A DNA stretch of 64,000 nt from Deltaproteobacteria bacterium. GTDB taxonomy: Bacteria > Chloroflexota > Dehalococcoidia > Dehalococcoidales > BS750m-G39. The DNA lies in NCBI GenBank assembly GCA_030603275.1, contig JAUVYB010000003.1, positions 25,832 to 89,831 on the forward strand, read 5' to 3'. The notes under the pieces are model-generated. The model was not told where the DNA came from. It saw only the letters and a list, made by a program, of their open reading frames with translations, and did not search any database. This document shows positions 1-10,281 of the stretch, piece by piece. The first letter of the stretch is position 1. The number at the start of each line of letters is the position of its first letter. A program made the position numbers and the translations under genes.

Positions 1-16
1 AAGATTTTTTTCTAAG

Positions 17-39
17 AAGAGGGGGCTTCGCCCCCTCTT
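17..39. repeat. intergenic palindromic repeat, hairpin B (AAGAGGGGG-CTTCG-CCCCCTCTT)
   Basis: Perfect 9-bp inverted repeat; same family as other repeats listed. Confidence 0.75.
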
Positions 40-257
40 AAACACCCCTTAAAAGGGGGGAAGGGGGTGAGCCCGCCGCCAAATGAGGGTGGGGCGAAAA
101 GAGAAGTGTTAGAAGCGCATACGGGGCCCCCGAAAAAACAAAGTTTTTTTGGGGTAAAAGATTATGAGGGTGGGAGGGTGGGAAATAATACTTACGCTAA
201 AAATGCGGTGGGGTTAGGTAAATTTAATTTAAGTTAAGTTAAGTTAAGTTAATGCCC

Positions 258-1148
258 CTATACCGGCAAATCAATCTGATATTTCTTCAGCGTCTCTATG
301 ATTTGAGCGGCTGATTTTTCACCGGCCTCAACCAGGGGCAAACGGGGCCTGCCCACATTGAAGCCGAGGTGGTTAAGGGCGTATTTCAGCGGCGCCGGGT
401 TAGGCTCGATAAAGAGCACGTCCACCAGCGGCAGCAGGTGGCGGTGAATAGCCGCCGCTTCGGCGATTTTGCTATTTAGAATATAGTTCATCATCTGCTT
501 AATCTGCCTGCCCACCAGGTGCGTGGTAACGCCGATGGTACCATAGCCGCCGAGGGCCATGATGGCAAAGGTATCGTTATCATTGCCGCTCCAGATGCGG
601 AAGTCCTTGCTGGCGTTATTGAGGGTATGAGCCACCAGGCCCATGTCGCCGCTGGCTTCTTTGACGCCGACGATGTTATCAATCCGGCTCAGCCTGACGA
701 TGGTTTCCACCGTCATCTTGATGACCACGCGGCCAGGTATATTATACATTATGATAGGCAGGCTGGTGTTTTCGGCGATGGTCTTGAAGTGCTGGTAAAT
801 GCCCTCTTGAGTGGGCTTATTATAATAGGGGACGACCGATAGGCAGCCGTCAACCCCTATTTTCTCGGCGGCTTTAGTGGCTGACACGGCTTCGGCGGTG
901 CTGTTACTGCCGGTGTAGGCAATAATGGTTCCCCGCCCCCCCAGTGCCGATTTCACCTCGGTAAACAGGCGTGCTTCCTCCTCCCGGACCAGCGTCGGCG
1001 ACTCGCCGGTGGTAGCCGCTACCACAACGCCGTCGCTCCCCGATTCGAGTAAGGCTAGGGCCAGCTTTTTAGCCTGTTCATAGTTAACCGCCCCCTTTTC
1101 GTCGAAAGGGGTTACCATAGCCGTCAGTAATCGTCCCAGCTCCTTCAT
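258..1148 (-). CDS. dapA: 4-hydroxy-tetrahydrodipicolinate synthase
   Basis: ORF begins MKELGRLLTAMVTPFDEKGAVNYEQ and has the GTTGESPTL and YNIPGR motifs typical of DapA; overlaps asd by 4 nt. Confidence 0.96.
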   Translation of the reverse strand: MKELGRLLTAMVTPFDEKGAVNYEQAKKLALALLESGSDGVVVAATTGESPTLVREEEARLFTEVKSALGGRGTIIAYTGSNSTAEAVSATKAAEKIGVDGCLSVVPYYNKPTQEGIYQHFKTIAENTSLPIIMYNIPGRVVIKMTVETIVRLSRIDNIVGVKEASGDMGLVAHTLNNASKDFRIWSGNDNDTFAIMALGGYGTIGVTTHLVGRQIKQMMNYILNSKIAEAAAIHRHLLPLVDVLFIEPNPAPLKYALNHLGFNVGRPRLPLVEAGEKSAAQIIETLKKYQIDLPV

Positions 1149-2179
1149 TTCCCTGCCTCCCCGGGATGCAGCCAGTCCCTTTTAATCAGCTCTTCGGCAA
1201 TCTGGACGGTATTCAGCGCAGCTCCCTTGCGCAGGTTATCGGCGACGACCCACATAACTAGGCCGTTGGGGTGAGAGACATCGCGGTGAATACGCCCGAC
1301 GAAGACATCATCGGTGCCGGCGGCTGACCAGGGCTGGGGGTAGAGGCTGATGCCCGGGTCATCCAGCACCTTGACCCCCGGCGCCTGGGCGAGGATACGC
1401 TTGGCGTCATCAGGAGCCATCGGCTGGGAGAATTCTATGTGAAGTGCCTCGCTATGCCCGATAAATACCGGCACCCGCACGCAGACCGCCGAGATGGCGA
1501 TATCCGGGGCATGCATTATCTTCCTGGTCTCCTCCACCATCTTCCACTCCTCTTTGGTGTAGTCGTTATCCAGGAAGACATCTATCTCCGGCAGTACATT
1601 AAAGGCTATCTGGTGGGGATAAACGTGGGGGACGGTGTTCTGTCCCTCCAGCACCTGCTTGGATTGTTCGGTAAGCTCCTCAACGGCGGCGGAGCCGGTG
1701 CCCGATACCGCCTGGTAGGTAACGGCCACGATGCGCTTTATGGGGTTGACCTTGTGCAGCGGGTTTAGCGCCACCACCAGTTGAATAGTGGAGCAGTTAG
1801 GATTGGCGATAATCCCCTTATGCAGTTTAATGTCTTCAGGGTTGACCTCGGGCACTACCAGAGGCACCTTGGTCTCCATACGGAAGGCCGAGCTATTATC
1901 AACCACCACCGCCCCGGCCTGGGCGGCTAGGGGTGAAAAGTAGCGGCTTATCTCCGCCCCCGCCGAAAAGAGGGCGATATCCACGTCCTTAAATGAGGCG
2001 GGCGCCGTTTCCTTGACCACCAGCTCACGGTGGTTGACAAACAGCTTCTTACCCGCCGAGCGGTCGGATGCCAGGAGCTCAATGGAATTCATGGGGAAAT
2101 CCCGCTGCTCCAGTATCTTGATGAACTCCTGCCCCACCAGCCCGGTAGCGCCGACTACAGCTACTTTGAGTCCCTTCAT
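1145..2179 (-). CDS. asd: aspartate-semialdehyde dehydrogenase
   Basis: VAVVGATGLVGQEF N-terminus, NPNCSTIQLV active-site Cys; in dapA-asd-dapB order. Confidence 0.96.
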   Translation of the reverse strand: MKGLKVAVVGATGLVGQEFIKILEQRDFPMNSIELLASDRSAGKKLFVNHRELVVKETAPASFKDVDIALFSAGAEISRYFSPLAAQAGAVVVDNSSAFRMETKVPLVVPEVNPEDIKLHKGIIANPNCSTIQLVVALNPLHKVNPIKRIVAVTYQAVSGTGSAAVEELTEQSKQVLEGQNTVPHVYPHQIAFNVLPEIDVFLDNDYTKEEWKMVEETRKIMHAPDIAISAVCVRVPVFIGHSEALHIEFSQPMAPDDAKRILAQAPGVKVLDDPGISLYPQPWSAAGTDDVFVGRIHRDVSHPNGLVMWVVADNLRKGAALNTVQIAEELIKRDWLHPGEAGK

Positions 2180-2976
2180 GGCTCTTTCTCCAGACCAAGC
2201 AAAGTCTCTAGGCCATAGACCAGCCCTTTAAGCTTGACCACTTCTCTTATGGCCAGCATGACCCCGGGCATATAACACTCACGCCCGATAGTATCATGCC
2301 GTATTTTCAGCGTTTGCCCCGCCCCGCCCAGGAGCACCTCCTGGTGAGCCAGCAGACCGGGCAGGCGCACGCTGTGAATACTGATACCTTTAACCTGTTC
2401 CCCCCGCCCGGCTGTACTCTTCCCCTCCGGGGTGGAGAACGGTTTGCCCCTGGCTTTGGCCATAGCCTTGGCGGTGGAAAGGGCTGTCCCCGAAGGCGCA
2501 TCAGCCTTCAGGTGGTGGTGCAGCTCAATAATCTCGGCAAAGTCAAAGTATTTGCCGGCTATCCTGGCCAGGTGCATCATCAGCACCGCGCCCAGAGCGA
2601 AGTTAGGCACCACCGCCACCCCCACCCCCCTGGCCTGCGCCAGACGGTCAATCTCTTTAATATCGTCACTGGTAAGCCCGCTGGTGCCTATCACCAGGTT
2701 AACCCCCCGTTCGGCGGATAGGCGCACCGCCGGCATCACGGCACTGGCTGTGCTGAAATCAACCACCACCTCCGGACGTGCGGCGCTGATAATCTCATCA
2801 AGGTTCCGGGAGAGGGGCACCGTGCCCGAGCCATCGGGCAGAGGCAGCTCATCTTTAGCCGCCTTTATATCTACCGCCCCCACCAGCTGCATGTCGGGCT
2901 CACGGCACAGGGCATCGACCAGTGTCTGCCCCATTCTGCCCATGGCGCCGTAAACAGCTACCTTTATCGGATTCAT
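2176..2976 (-). CDS. dapB: 4-hydroxy-tetrahydrodipicolinate reductase
   Basis: KVAVYGAMGRMGQ nucleotide-binding start, ELHHHLKADAPSGTA motif. Confidence 0.96.
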   Translation of the reverse strand: MNPIKVAVYGAMGRMGQTLVDALCREPDMQLVGAVDIKAAKDELPLPDGSGTVPLSRNLDEIISAARPEVVVDFSTASAVMPAVRLSAERGVNLVIGTSGLTSDDIKEIDRLAQARGVGVAVVPNFALGAVLMMHLARIAGKYFDFAEIIELHHHLKADAPSGTALSTAKAMAKARGKPFSTPEGKSTAGRGEQVKGISIHSVRLPGLLAHQEVLLGGAGQTLKIRHDTIGRECYMPGVMLAIREVVKLKGLVYGLETLLGLEKEP

Positions 2977-5186
2977 CGCCTGGGTCCTCTATTTGGTCCT
3001 CTATTATGATAGCCCCCAGTGTTCCGGGGAGGTCGGGAATCGCTTCTTTTAAAGGGGTAGTCTTTGGACGGAGCGTCCTGTGCCTGGCCTCCGGCTGCCT
3101 GATCTGAATTATCTAACACCGCCCGCCGGGACAGGTTTACCCGGCCCATGTCGTCGATGCCGATTACCTTAACCGTTACCTCATCGCCTATCTTAACTTC
3201 ATCCTCGACCCTGGCTACCCGGTAGTCGGCCAGCTCGCTGATGTGAACCAGCCCGTCCTTACCGGGGGCAATCTCCACCATGGCGCCGAAGTTCAATATC
3301 CGTGATACCTTTCCCGTGTAGACGGTGCCGACCTCTATCTCCTTGGTTAGACTTTCGATAATAGCAATGGCCTTTTTGGCGGATTCCTCATTAACTGCGC
3401 CGATAATCACCGTGCCGTCGTTATCAACATCGATGGTCGTCTTGGTTTGCTCAATAATTGACCTTATGGTTTTACCGCCGGTACCGATAACAGCGCCGAT
3501 TTTATCCGGGTCTATGGTTATCTTGTGCATTCTGGGCGCGTATTTACTCAGCTCGGGCCGGCCGGTGCTGATGGTCTGCTGCATCTTTTCCAGGATGAAC
3601 AGGCGTGCCTGCCGGGCCTGGGGCAGCGTCTTGGCCACCACTTCCAGGCTAATGCCCTTAAGCTTGGTGTCCATCTGCATGGCGGTGATACCCTTGTCCG
3701 TTCCGGCTATTTTAAAGTCCATATCGCCGTAGTTATCCTCTATCCCCTGGATGTCGGTTAAAACCTCATACTTACCGTCATCACCGGTGACCAGCCCCAT
3801 AGCTATCCCGGCGACGGCGGCGCTGGTCGGTATGCCGGCATCCATCAGGGAAAGACTGGAGGCGCAGACACTGGCCATAGAGGTGCTGCCGCTGGAGCTC
3901 AGGACCTCGGAGACTAATCGTATGGTGTAGGGAAAGTCCTCGGCTTTGGGCAGTATCGGCTCAATAGCCCGCTCCGCCAGGGCGCCGTGCCCGATTTCAC
4001 GCCTCCCCGGCGACCCGACGCGCTTGGTCTCGCCGCTGGAGAAGGGAGGAAAGTTGTAGTGGTGGATAAAACGTTTCTTCTCCTCTATGCCCAGTCCGTC
4101 AAGCGGCTGCTCCTTGGCTGCCGGGCCCAGGGTGGTAATAGCCAGGACCTGGGTCTGTCCCCGGTTAAACAGGGCCGAGCCGTGAGTTCGGGGCAGTAGC
4201 CCCACCTCGCAGCTTATGGGACGGACATCGGTTGAACTGCGTCCGTCAATACGCGTCTGCTTCTCAAGCAGGTTACCCCTTATTTCCGCCCTGATTTTGA
4301 CATCAAGGGCAGTTTTGATATCTGCTTCGGGGAATTTCTCGCATAGCTTTTCCAGCAGCTCTTTTTTAAGCTGGCTCAGCTCTTCTTCCCGCTGTGACTT
4401 TTCCGTCTGGCCTAATGCCCGGGCCAGCTTTTCATCAGTCAGAGGCGTAATTGCCGCAAGCGCTTCCGGGTTGACCTCGCTTACCGGCGCTTCTACCTTC
4501 GGCTTGCCCCACGCCTGCTGAAGCTGCTCCTGGAGCTGGATAATAGGCTGGTTGGCCTGGTGGCCGAATTCTATCCCTTTAAGCACGATATCCTCCGGAG
4601 CTTCGTTGGCTCCGGCCTCTATCATGACTATGGCCTCTTTGGTGCTGACCACTACCAGGTCAAGCTGGCTATCGTCAAGCTGGGCCATGGTCGGGTTCAA
4701 TACCATTTCGTCGTTGATATAGCCCACGTGAACGGCGCTCACCGGACCGGCAAACGGTACCGGTGAAATTGACAGTGCCGCCGAGCCGCCGATAATGGCC
4801 AGTATGTCGGGGTCATTCTCCTGGTCGGCGGAAAGGACGGTAATGATAATCTGAATATCGTTGCGCCAGGCCTTGGGCAGCAGCGGGCGCAGCGGTCGGT
4901 CGGTCTGCCGGGCGGCTAAGGTCGCATCCTGGCTGGGGCGCCCCTCCCGGCGGATAAAGCCGCCCGGAATTTTACCGGCGGCGTAAAGCCTCTCCTCGTA
5001 GTCGATGGTCAGCGGCAGAAAATCTACCCCTTCCCGCGGCTCCTGGCTGGCGCAAACGGTAACCAGGACTACGGTATCCCCGTAGCGGGCGGTTACGGCG
5101 CCGTCCGCCTGTCCTGCCAGCTTGCCAGCGTCGATAGTAAGCTTTCTACCACCGACCTCGGATTCAAAAGAATTTGATGTCGCCAA
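2973..5186 (-). CDS. pnp: polyribonucleotide nucleotidyltransferase (PNPase)
   Basis: 737 aa with two RNase PH-like domains, KH (IGAVIGTGGKTIRSI) and S1 (GTVYTGKVSRILNFGAMVEI) domains. Confidence 0.97.
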   Translation of the reverse strand: MATSNSFESEVGGRKLTIDAGKLAGQADGAVTARYGDTVVLVTVCASQEPREGVDFLPLTIDYEERLYAAGKIPGGFIRREGRPSQDATLAARQTDRPLRPLLPKAWRNDIQIIITVLSADQENDPDILAIIGGSAALSISPVPFAGPVSAVHVGYINDEMVLNPTMAQLDDSQLDLVVVSTKEAIVMIEAGANEAPEDIVLKGIEFGHQANQPIIQLQEQLQQAWGKPKVEAPVSEVNPEALAAITPLTDEKLARALGQTEKSQREEELSQLKKELLEKLCEKFPEADIKTALDVKIRAEIRGNLLEKQTRIDGRSSTDVRPISCEVGLLPRTHGSALFNRGQTQVLAITTLGPAAKEQPLDGLGIEEKKRFIHHYNFPPFSSGETKRVGSPGRREIGHGALAERAIEPILPKAEDFPYTIRLVSEVLSSSGSTSMASVCASSLSLMDAGIPTSAAVAGIAMGLVTGDDGKYEVLTDIQGIEDNYGDMDFKIAGTDKGITAMQMDTKLKGISLEVVAKTLPQARQARLFILEKMQQTISTGRPELSKYAPRMHKITIDPDKIGAVIGTGGKTIRSIIEQTKTTIDVDNDGTVIIGAVNEESAKKAIAIIESLTKEIEVGTVYTGKVSRILNFGAMVEIAPGKDGLVHISELADYRVARVEDEVKIGDEVTVKVIGIDDMGRVNLSRRAVLDNSDQAAGGQAQDAPSKDYPFKRSDSRPPRNTGGYHNRGPNRGPRR

Positions 5187-5210
5187 TGGTTCCTCCTCCG
5201 CTTCAATACT

Positions 5211-5474
5211 TTACTTGCGCAGCCCGAGTTGTGCAATCAGGTTGCGGTAGCGATCGACATCTTCCCGTCGGAGGTAGGCAAGCAGTCTCCTTCTTTGTCC
5301 CACCAGCTTAAGTAGCCCGCGCTGGGTGTGATAATCGTGCCGGTTGGCCGCCATGTGGGAGGTCAACTCGTTTATCCTTTCGGTTAGCAGGGCTACCTGA
5401 ACCTCGGTCGAGCCGGTGTCTCCTTTATGAAGCTCAAATTTATTTACTATTTCCGTCTTTTTCTCTTTTTCCAA
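5211..5474 (-). CDS. rpsO: 30S ribosomal protein S15
   Basis: 87 aa, [25 protein letters not shown]; immediately upstream of pnp. Confidence 0.97.
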   Translation of the reverse strand: MEKEKKTEIVNKFELHKGDTGSTEVQVALLTERINELTSHMAANRHDYHTQRGLLKLVGQRRRLLAYLRREDVDRYRNLIAQLGLRK

Positions 5475-5609
5475 GTTATATCCCTCTGTCTCTGATGATA
5501 CTTAATAATACTATAAAACAACAGATTATAACATAACTCAGGGCGGCTGTAAATTCGCTGCGGTCGTTTACCTGTGGCGCCGCCTCCGCCTCCCCACTTT
5601 AACAGTGCT

Positions 5610-5965
5610 CTCTTTCCCCACCCCCATTTATATCTTTTCCCACCCGCCGCCCTTAATGTAAAAGGGCTAAAGCCCTTTCTACCCCCCCCCAGAAGAAATT
5701 GAGAGAGGTCTAACCTCTATTGGGTGGGAAGGTGGGAAGTAAAACACCCTCTAAAAAACTGGGCAATCCTCCCTTTGAAAAGGACTAACCCAGCGGGGTG
5801 TTTAAGAGGGGCGTATACGGGGTCCCCGCGAAATCCTGATTTCGTGGGGTGAATATCCCCTCTTTCAAAAAAATCTTCCCCCTCCCTTACAAGGGAGGGG
5901 GATACAGCGGGTTCCCTGAAAAATCCCTGATTTTTTAGGGTGCATACAGGGGGTGGGTTGCTAAG
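5610..5965. repeat. composite intergenic repeat block (hairpins A and B plus AGGGCTAAAGCCCT unit)
   Basis: AAAGGGCTAAAGCCCTTT; CCCCCTCCCTTACAAGGGAGGGGG; GGGGTGTTTAAGAGGGG. Confidence 0.75.
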
Positions 5966-5988
5966 CTACTAAAACGAACATAATACGC

Positions 5989-6017
5989 TTGACTTTATAA
6001 AAAATCGGGTGTATAGT
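5989..6017 (+). promoter_or_regulatory. Sigma70-type promoter TTGACT-17-TATAGT for the zinc-ribbon gene
   Basis: TTGACT 5989-5994, TATAGT 6012-6017, 17-bp spacer; followed by a ~155-nt 5' UTR. Confidence 0.65.
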
Positions 6018-6180
6018 TTGCTCTGGATTAGATACCTTGGTTCAGTGTGGTTTCAAAGCTTGACCCCCGGTATAGACGGGGAACCCTCGGTAGTATAACC
6101 TGACAATACGGCAAGGGGTTTGGGAGCCAGAGACTGCAGCGATGACAAGGGACTAACAAAATACATAGGAGGTGCAGTTA

Positions 6181-6474
6181 ATGGCTCTGGAAGAAAAGAC
6201 CCTCGTGTGCCGTGACTGCGGACAGGAATTCCTTTTCACCACCGGTGAGCAGGAGTTCTATCAATCCCACGGGTTGCAGAATGAACCCAGTCGTTGCCCG
6301 GACTGTCGGGCATCTCGGCGCAAAGAGCGCTGGGGCAACTATAATCAGCCGAGGCAGATGTTTAATGCTATCTGTGCTGAGTGTGGCGTTGAAACCACAG
6401 TACCCTTTGAGCCCAGGGAAGGGCGACCGGTCTACTGCCGGGATTGCTACGCCAAACAAAAACAGTCTGGTTAA
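6181..6474 (+). CDS. zinc-ribbon protein (zf-trcl-like plus second CxxC...CxxC pair)
   Basis: MALEEKTLVCRDCGQEFLFTTGEQEFY...CAECG...YCRDCY; start placed at the ATG after AGGAGG rather than the track start 6172. Confidence 0.85.
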   Translation: MALEEKTLVCRDCGQEFLFTTGEQEFYQSHGLQNEPSRCPDCRASRRKERWGNYNQPRQMFNAICAECGVETTVPFEPREGRPVYCRDCYAKQKQSG

Positions 6475-6505
6475 GCTTTAGTATCTGGTTACCAGCTTAT
6501 ATATA

Positions 6506-6799
6506 ATGAATGTCGGTATCTGTCAGGTTAAACTTCGCTTTCCTGAGAACCTGTCGCTTAAAGGTAAGCGGCGGATACTTAAGTCCATCACTACCCGCCT
6601 CAGAAGCAAGTTCAACATTTCCGTAGCTGAAGTTGGCGATAATGACCTGTGGCAGTTAGCCACCCTTGGGATTTGTTGTGTGAGCAATGATAGGCGGCAT
6701 ACCAACGAAATGCTGTCCCGGGCGGTGGATTTTATTGTCAACGGTCGCTTTGATGTAGAGATACTGGACTATGAGATTGAGATTCTCCCTTTTAGTTAA
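6506..6799 (+). CDS. DUF503 / YlxP-like protein
   Basis: 97 aa MNVGICQVKLRFPENLSLKGKRRILKSITTRLRSKFNISVAEVGDNDLWQ. Confidence 0.85.
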   Translation: MNVGICQVKLRFPENLSLKGKRRILKSITTRLRSKFNISVAEVGDNDLWQLATLGICCVSNDRRHTNEMLSRAVDFIVNGRFDVEILDYEIEILPFS

Positions 6800-6811
6800 G
6801 CGGGGCTGATA

Positions 6812-9097
6812 GTGGATACATCGTCCTTTCTGCGTCATCTGGCGGCTCAACCTGGTTATGGTGGCCAGATGGTTCACGTGGAGCATATACCGCGCCGCCA
6901 GGCCAGGTCTGCCCGCTTACGCCTACCTCTGGCAGAGGCGCTTCAGGACTGCTTGCACGAGCACGGCTTATTTCCCCTTTATAGCCACCAGGCGGAGGCC
7001 ATAAACTATGCCCGCGAGGGCAAGAATGTGATGGTGGCCACCTCCTCGGCCAGCGGCAAGACCCTTTGCTATAACGCCCCGGTCATGGAGGCGATTCTGA
7101 CCGAGCCGAGAAGCTGCGCTCTTTATCTTTTCCCCACCAAGGCACTGGCTCAGGACCAGCTGCGCAGCCTGAATGAGCTTTTCTGCCCCGCCCTCTTCCA
7201 GTCGGGGGAGGTGACCACTTTTGACGGCGATACCCCCCAGATAGAGCGGGCGGATGTAAGAAAACGGGCCAGGGTAGTGCTTACCAACCCCGATATGCTC
7301 CATCTGGGCATACTGCCCAACCACCAGCAGTGGTCAAGGCTGCTGCGCCGCCTGAAATACGTGGTGATAGATGAAGCCCATATCTATCGCGGTGTTTTCG
7401 GCTCTCACGTGGCTGGTGTCACGCACCGCCTGCGCCGCCTCTGTCAATATTACGGCGCTAGCCCCCAGTTTATCTGCTGCTCGGCGACTATCGCCAACCC
7501 CGGTGAGCACGCCCGGAAGCTGGCCGGCCTGCCCTTTGAGGTGGTGGATAAAGACGGCTCTCCCCACGGCGGCAAGGACTTTGTCTTCTGGAACCCGCCG
7601 CTTATCGACCAGGCTAGGAGCGTCCGGCGCAGCGCCAACGGTGAGGCGGCCAATCTCTTCGCCGAGCTGGTAAGCCGGGATATCCGCACCCTCACCTTTG
7701 TCCGCACCCGCCAGTTAACCGAGGTTATCTATAACTACACCCGGCACAGGCTGGCGGAAATAGGCCCTGGCTTATCCAAGAAAATCAAGCCCTACCGGGC
7801 GGGCTATCTGCCCAGGGAGAGGCGTCAGATAGAGCACGAGCTTTTCAGCGGCCAGCTTACCGGCGTGGTGGCGACCACGGCCCTGGAGCTGGGCATAGAC
7901 ATCGGCGACCTGGAGGCGACGGTGCTCACCGGCTATCCGGGAAGCATCGCCAGCACCTGGCAGCAGGCGGGTCGGAGCGGACGGAGTAAGGAAAGAGCGC
8001 TCAGCTTTCTCATCGGGCTGGATAACCCCCTCGACCAGTATTTTATGCGCCACCCCGATTTCCTTTTCGGCAAAAATTTTGAAAATGCACTGGTCAACCC
8101 GGATAATCCCTATATCTTAATGGCCCACCTGCTCTGTGCCGCCTGGGAACTGCCCTTAACCGGCGATGATGAAAAGTTCTTCGGCCCGGCTCTGCATGAG
8201 CAGAGAGCCGAACTGGATAAGCAGGGCCTGCTCCGGGAACGCAGGGGCAGGTGGTATCTTTCACCGTCAATCATCTACCCCGCCCAGGGGGTAAATATCC
8301 GTTCCACTTCCGGGGAAAACTTCGCCATTATGGATACTGCCACCGCCTCCCTGCTGGAAACTATCGAGGCCAGCGTGGCCCTCTTTCAAATCTTTCCCGG
8401 CGCCATCTACCTCCATCAGGGGGAATCCTATCTGGTCGAGGAGCTTGACCTGGCCGCCCGCACCGCCTATGCCCGGCCGGTCACGGTCAACTACTACACT
8501 CAGGACAAGGAAATCACCGACCTTCATATTGTCCGGGTAATGCAGGAGAAAAGCTGCGGCAGGATCAAGGTCTATCTGGGCGAGGTTGAGGTTACCACCA
8601 GGGTGGTTGGCTTCAAGAAGCTGGCCCATTTCACCGAGGAGGTCATCGGTGAGGAGCCCCTGGACCTCCCCCCCCAACACTTCCCCACCGTCGCCCTCTG
8701 GTTTGATATGCCCCCCGGAATAGCCGCCCGGCTGGCTAAAGACCAGCTGGGCTTTGCCGGCGGACTGCACGCCACCGAGCACGCCGCCATCGCTATCCTG
8801 CCCCTCTTTGCCCTCTGCGACCGCAACGATATCGGCGGTGTCTCCACCCCCCTCCACCCCGATACGGGCAGGCCACAGGTATTCATCTATGACGCCTATC
8901 CCGGCGGCATCGGCATTGCCGAGAAGGGCTTTGACCTGGTGGAGGAATTGTGGCAGACTACACTAAGAGCGATTAAAGAGTGCCCCTGCGAGGAGGGCTG
9001 CCCCAGTTGTATCCAGTCGCCCAAGTGCGGCAATAATAATAAGCCTCTGGATAAAAAAGCGGCCCAGGTGATGCTGGAAGGGTTGTTAGAAGAATAA
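6812..9097 (+). CDS. DEAD/DEAH-box helicase with C-terminal DUF1998/MZB Cys cluster (MrfA-like)
   Basis: ATSSASGKTLCYN Walker A, DEAH, QQAGRSGR motif VI, C-terminal CPCEEGCPSCIQSPKCGNNN. Confidence 0.92.
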   Translation: MDTSSFLRHLAAQPGYGGQMVHVEHIPRRQARSARLRLPLAEALQDCLHEHGLFPLYSHQAEAINYAREGKNVMVATSSASGKTLCYNAPVMEAILTEPRSCALYLFPTKALAQDQLRSLNELFCPALFQSGEVTTFDGDTPQIERADVRKRARVVLTNPDMLHLGILPNHQQWSRLLRRLKYVVIDEAHIYRGVFGSHVAGVTHRLRRLCQYYGASPQFICCSATIANPGEHARKLAGLPFEVVDKDGSPHGGKDFVFWNPPLIDQARSVRRSANGEAANLFAELVSRDIRTLTFVRTRQLTEVIYNYTRHRLAEIGPGLSKKIKPYRAGYLPRERRQIEHELFSGQLTGVVATTALELGIDIGDLEATVLTGYPGSIASTWQQAGRSGRSKERALSFLIGLDNPLDQYFMRHPDFLFGKNFENALVNPDNPYILMAHLLCAAWELPLTGDDEKFFGPALHEQRAELDKQGLLRERRGRWYLSPSIIYPAQGVNIRSTSGENFAIMDTATASLLETIEASVALFQIFPGAIYLHQGESYLVEELDLAARTAYARPVTVNYYTQDKEITDLHIVRVMQEKSCGRIKVYLGEVEVTTRVVGFKKLAHFTEEVIGEEPLDLPPQHFPTVALWFDMPPGIAARLAKDQLGFAGGLHATEHAAIAILPLFALCDRNDIGGVSTPLHPDTGRPQVFIYDAYPGGIGIAEKGFDLVEELWQTTLRAIKECPCEEGCPSCIQSPKCGNNNKPLDKKAAQVMLEGLLEE

Positions 9098-9364
9098 GTT
9101 TTTCTTCCCACCCACCCGCCCGAAAAGGTTTCACCTCTATAACTCTCCTGGGAAAGGGGGAGTTTGGGGCAGGGTGGCGATAAAGTGTAGAATAAAGAGT
9201 GTTTTTCTTCCCGCCCACCCGCCCTATATAGGCTTTGCCTCTAAAACTCTTCCGGGCAGGGGGATAGTTAAAACTAAATACGGGTAGTTTAAGAAGGGTG
9301 AAACCCTTCTTCTAAAATATCTTCCCCTTCCCCTTACAAGGGGAAGGGGATAAAGGGGATAGGG
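9098..9364. repeat. composite intergenic repeat block
   Basis: AAGAAGGGTGAAACCCTTCTT and CCCCTTCCCCTTACAAGGGGAAGGGG hairpins. Confidence 0.75.
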
Positions 9365-10264
9365 TTGGCTGATATTGAGAAAGCGCTAAAGCCCAGCCGC
9401 GATACCTGGTTCAAGCGGGCGATGCGCCTCTTTGACCGCCCAACTGTTGACGAAACGGTATGGGAGGAACTGGAGGAGCTGCTTATCTCGGCCGATGTCG
9501 GCTTCAGCACCACGGAAAAGCTTTTAGAGCAGGTCAGGCAGAGGGCTAAAGAAGAGAAGCTAAAGCAAGGCTCGGAGGTGCGTGACGCCCTCCAGCAGGA
9601 GATGGTCAGGATGCTCACCGTTGAGGCTCCGGTGCCGTCGGTTCCCCCCTCCCTGCCGGAGGTTATCCTGGCGGTGGGTGTCAACGGCAGCGGCAAGACC
9701 ACCTCTATCGCCAAGCTTGCCTATAAAGCCAAAAAAGAGGGCAAGCGGGTGCTGCTGGTGGCCGCCGATACCTTCCGGGCGGCGGCTATTGACCAGCTAA
9801 AAAAGCTGGGTGGGGAGGTTGGCGTCGATGTTGTTGCCCACCAGTACGGCGCTGATGCCGGGGCGGTGGTCTTTGATGCCCTGGAGGCGGCACGCAGCCG
9901 GCAGGCGCAGACGGTAATTATCGATACCGCCGGCAGGCTGCACACCAAGTTCAACCTGATGGAGGAGCTGAAGAAGATTAAGCGGGTAGCCGCCAAGGCT
10001 GACCCCACCGCCCCCCACCAGGTCATCCTGGTGCTCGATGCCAACACCGGCCAGAACGGCCTGACCCAGGCAAAGCATTTTACCGAGGCGGTAGGGGTAA
10101 CCGGCATTTTTCTGGCCAAGCTGGATGGTACGGCTAAAGGGGGTATAGTGCTGGCTATCTGTGACGAAATGCAGGTGCCGATACAGTTTATCGGTGTCGG
10201 CGATGAACTGGAGGACATGGCGCCCTTTGACGCCGCGGCTTTTGTCCGGGCGCTGTGCTCATAA
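9365..10264 (+). CDS. ftsY: signal recognition particle receptor FtsY
   Basis: VNGSGKTTSIAKLA, DTAGRLHTKFNLMEEL, KLDGTAKGG; NG domain only, short N-terminus. Confidence 0.96.
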   Translation: MADIEKALKPSRDTWFKRAMRLFDRPTVDETVWEELEELLISADVGFSTTEKLLEQVRQRAKEEKLKQGSEVRDALQQEMVRMLTVEAPVPSVPPSLPEVILAVGVNGSGKTTSIAKLAYKAKKEGKRVLLVAADTFRAAAIDQLKKLGGEVGVDVVAHQYGADAGAVVFDALEAARSRQAQTVIIDTAGRLHTKFNLMEELKKIKRVAAKADPTAPHQVILVLDANTGQNGLTQAKHFTEAVGVTGIFLAKLDGTAKGGIVLAICDEMQVPIQFIGVGDELEDMAPFDAAAFVRALCS

Positions 10265-10281
10265 TCTTGGGGAGGTAGACA

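Noticed and set aside
2296-2953. Long antisense ORFs over dapB (and similar ones over pnp, recJ, helicase, purD, guaA, iscS and others)
   Set aside because: Antisense to well-identified genes in GC-rich DNA; compositions are low-complexity and lack family signatures, so they are treated as shadow ORFs.
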